From contig JAKALZ010000086.1 in the NCBI GenBank assembly GCA_021813065.1, positions 1 through 7,278 on the forward strand: a stretch of 7,278 nucleotides of DNA, written 5' to 3'. This DNA is from a bacterium (GTDB lineage: Bacteria; Spirochaetota; Spirochaetia; Treponematales; Rectinemataceae). Shown one piece after another: positions 7,001 through 7,278 of this stretch (positions within the stretch are counted from its first letter, which is position 1; the number at the start of each line of letters is the position of its first letter). The translations under genes were made by a program, and so were the position numbers. The notes beneath the pieces were generated by a model. That model had not been told where the DNA came from and ran no database searches. It saw nothing but the letters and a program-made list of their open reading frames with translations.

Positions 7001-7278
7001 GGAGTACTTCCACTTGCTGCTATTTGATCCTGTTGCGCAATAGTAGTATTCGTTGTTTGAATCTGTTGGCTCGATTGCAAAGAGGCGGTGTTGCTTGCGC
7101 CATTCGTGGTCGTGCCCGTTGGCTGCGTCCCTCCCTGACTCACCTGTACCGTTCCGCCCTGCACCGCTCCCTCAACGTACACCACCGGCAGGTACTCTTC
7201 CCTGCTCGCTACCCGCACGCTGTCCCCATCCTGCAACCCAGGAAGACTCTTCCCCCCAAGGTCTACCACCATGCTCGC
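4024..7278 (-). CDS. Giant SLBB-repeat polysaccharide export protein, 5'-truncated by the window edge
   Basis: The C-terminal 1084 codons of a large SLBB (soluble ligand-binding beta-grasp) protein are visible; such domains occur in Wza-type polysaccharide export proteins of the periplasm and outer membrane. Numbering from the Met at 7272, the recurring motifs are LQDGDS, EEYLPVxYxEGA, LEK...DRIVIPYG...GEV, and RDxxxTSxDG...DLFxADRxGD...RPGD...GEVxRPGxYQ. They recur as three long units plus a divergent fourth that ends in a single SLBB-like segment (SGAVRYPGRY to LAGGFD, about 986-1013). Residues 1060-1080 form a hydrophobic segment (VSTILSTIITLTALIVNLF), possibly an outer-membrane helix as at the Wza C-terminus or a membrane anchor. 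The ATG at 7272 is not the start: the preceding codons continue the repeat (AS-MVVDL aligns with QSIVFDL). Any signal peptide or polysaccharide-export domain lies outside. Residues 38-108 are a Ser/Thr/Gln-rich insert. Base composition is strongly uneven within the gene. The regulator gene follows 7 bases downstream. Confidence 0.88.
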   Translation of the reverse strand, partial: ASMVVDLGGKSLPGLQDGDSVRVASREEYLPVVYVEGAVQGGTVQVSQGGTQPTGTTTNGASNTASLQSSQQIQTTNTTIAQQDQIAASGSTPSAMTSGSAQDTTTLSVQKDAYGKIRLTYRKGQLLSQILTPIKDQFVSDANLSQAYIIREKERINVDLEKIFYSYSPKIDVELKAGDRIVIPYGYNAVIVKGEVQQSIVEKVYSGLKLSDLLQNNLTDHSSTRDITVTSEDGTTIVCDLFKADRLGDMTQNPYIRPGDTVEVKRAERIVTIKGEVRRPGTYQILPNEGMNELLHFYGDGTTVRAKTDMVVLTREASEANPESMSIVFNLMEKDLPTLQDGDSIRVASSEEYLPTVYIEGAIAIDGSTSAPGTNPYNLQRIPFRKGQTAQQVVKPLEAQISPFANLQQAYVVRGTDRISLNLEKLLHFYTSADDITLLPDDRIVIPYGLNLAFIKGFVKKSVAIEVTSQSTLSQVLKDLTTDESSLRDIMITSADGKITNYDLFRANRFGDMSQDPFIRPGDSVEVKRAERIVKVEGEVRRPGMYQLLANEGMNELVNSYGDGLSVSAKPDMMVLTRKASAGAPEGQSIVFDLNGKNLPSLQDGDSLRVPSMEEYLPVIYIEGAIAGDKLGVSSKDQSVATTNYAVMRAPYRQGLSAYSLLRPLKDKILSSADMGHAFIIRKGSDAIININLEKLMYNNDLSSDCPLKPEDRIVIPFGSMYVFVSGEVSKSSWVGITGLTRLRDVVAPLLTRYSSIRDVTVKTSDGFEKSYDLFKADRYGDLSQDPFLRPGDEIRLSSLKNLVTIQGEVKRPGTYQLLPGEGLKELIQIYADGFTEKANVSRLSLLHNLSDSSPVGEKLQFDYAKTPDMALRLYDVVTVPSLQELLPVVWFEGAVGLSSTGASPETSQRVAYNFVPGETTSQAALNNRKLFSAVSDLAASYIVHADGSQTAVNLAKFIYDYDLTNDVPLKPNDTVIVPFRQFFVSVSGAVRYPGRYPYIPNRTWEYYIGLAGGFDTDRNSGQKITVYDVKSQKVPIAGREIKPEDNIVAESNSFLYGFTRVSTILSTIITLTALIVNLFGIKL
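4027..4704 (-). repeat. Divergent terminal SLBB unit D
   Basis: Residues 857-1082. LQDGDS has decayed to RLYDVV (871-876) and EEYLP to QELLP (882-886); the first block is kept at 953-989 (LAKF to SGAV). The second block is replaced by PGRYPYIP, LAGGFDTD and the hydrophobic C-terminal segment, as expected for a capping unit that ends the chain. Confidence 0.75.
4705..5514 (-). repeat. SLBB unit C
   Basis: Residues 587-856, beginning SIVFDL. It has LQDGDS (600-605), EEYLP (612-616), first block 691-727 and second block 756-832. The second block keeps DLFKADRYGD, RPGD and GEVKRPGTYQ, but the EVKRAER segment of units A and B is replaced by RLSSLKN, so it is an older copy. Confidence 0.8.
5515..6306 (-). 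repeat. SLBB unit B
   Basis: Residues 323-586, beginning MSIVFNL. It has LQDGDS (337-342), EEYLP (349-353), first block 421-457 and second block 486-562. Its second block closely matches that of unit A: both share RPGD, EVKRAERIV, GEVRRPG and NEGMNEL. The likeness is also visible at DNA level, so A and B appear to be the most recently duplicated pair. Confidence 0.8.
6307..7278 (-). repeat. SLBB unit A (partial at its 5' end)
   Basis: Residues up to 322, counted from the Met at 7272. It carries LQDGDS (13-18), EEYLP (25-29), the Ser/Thr/Gln-rich insert, a first beta-grasp block (158-194) and a second 77-residue block (223-299) ending in FYGDG. The distance to the next LQDGDS is 324 residues, about 61 longer than in unit B, and the insert accounts for this. 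Confidence 0.8.
6949..7161 (-). other. Ser/Thr/Gln/Gly-rich low-complexity insert in SLBB unit A
   Basis: About residues 38-108, between EGAV and the next conserved segment. It is almost free of hydrophobic clusters and is dominated by Thr, Ser, Gln, Gly, Ala and Asn. Units B and C have only short linkers here. It is likely a flexible exposed linker, possibly a glycosylation or length-variable region. Confidence 0.7.

Larger units (their letters stand above)
4680..7080. other. Low-G+C segment inside the SLBB gene
   Basis: Counted by hand in 60-base blocks: 7081-7140 is 39/60 G+C and 7021-7080 is 23/60; 6601-6660 is 24/60; 5881-5940 is 23/60; 5221-5280 is 32/60; 4741-4800 is 29/60; 4681-4740 is 27/60; 4621-4680 is 37/60 and 4501-4560 is 41/60. 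The right edge is sharp and falls in the low-complexity insert; the left edge falls near the unit C/D junction. The reading frame is intact throughout. Confidence 0.7.

Noticed and set aside
4680..7080. Mobile element as the cause of the low-G+C segment
   Set aside because: The frame is continuous, no terminal inverted repeats, target duplications or transposase motifs are seen, and the segment itself encodes SLBB units homologous to the flanks.

Overview
The window holds two gene groups that converge on a short intergenic gap at about 3195-3359. It looks like bacterial chromosome, G+C rich (about 62-68% in the 60-base blocks I counted outside the middle of the last gene), with tightly packed, overlapping genes. 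The lineage cannot be fixed from this sequence. A very large SLBB-repeat export protein with a C-terminal hydrophobic helix would fit a diderm such as a spirochaete, but that is only a weak guess.

Plus strand, 2-3194: a three-gene operon in which each downstream start codon overlaps the preceding stop as ATGA (961-964 and 2493-2496). The genes are the C-terminal five-sixths of an iron-dependent (group III) alcohol dehydrogenase, a LarA-family nickel-pincer 2-hydroxyacid racemase/epimerase with the cofactor and catalytic residues in place, and a small Asp/Glu-racemase-superfamily protein with only one of the two usual catalytic cysteines. The likely common theme is stereochemical inversion of a hydroxyacid linked to oxidation or reduction of an alcohol/carbonyl. 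The substrate is unknown. No LarB, LarC or LarE cofactor-maturation gene is in the window.

Minus strand, 7278-3360: an envelope-polysaccharide group. First comes the C-terminal 1084 codons of a giant SLBB-domain export protein that enters from beyond the right edge. It is built of long tandem units (three of about 263-325 residues plus a divergent terminal one) and ends in a hydrophobic helix. Seven bases after its stop begins a 218-residue winged-helix protein whose N-terminal half resembles the MarR-like regulators associated with exopolysaccharide loci and whose C-terminal half I do not recognise. A clear intrinsic terminator at 3301-3335 closes this transcript.

The most striking structure is inside the SLBB gene. 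Base composition falls abruptly from about 63-65% G+C to about 38% near 7080, stays low to moderate through the middle, and rises to about 62% again near 4680. One edge lies in a Ser/Thr/Gln-rich insert and the other almost exactly on a repeat-unit junction, which suggests that the middle of the gene has a different history from its ends. I see no RNA genes, insertion sequences, CRISPR arrays or promoters I could defend; both operons begin outside the window.
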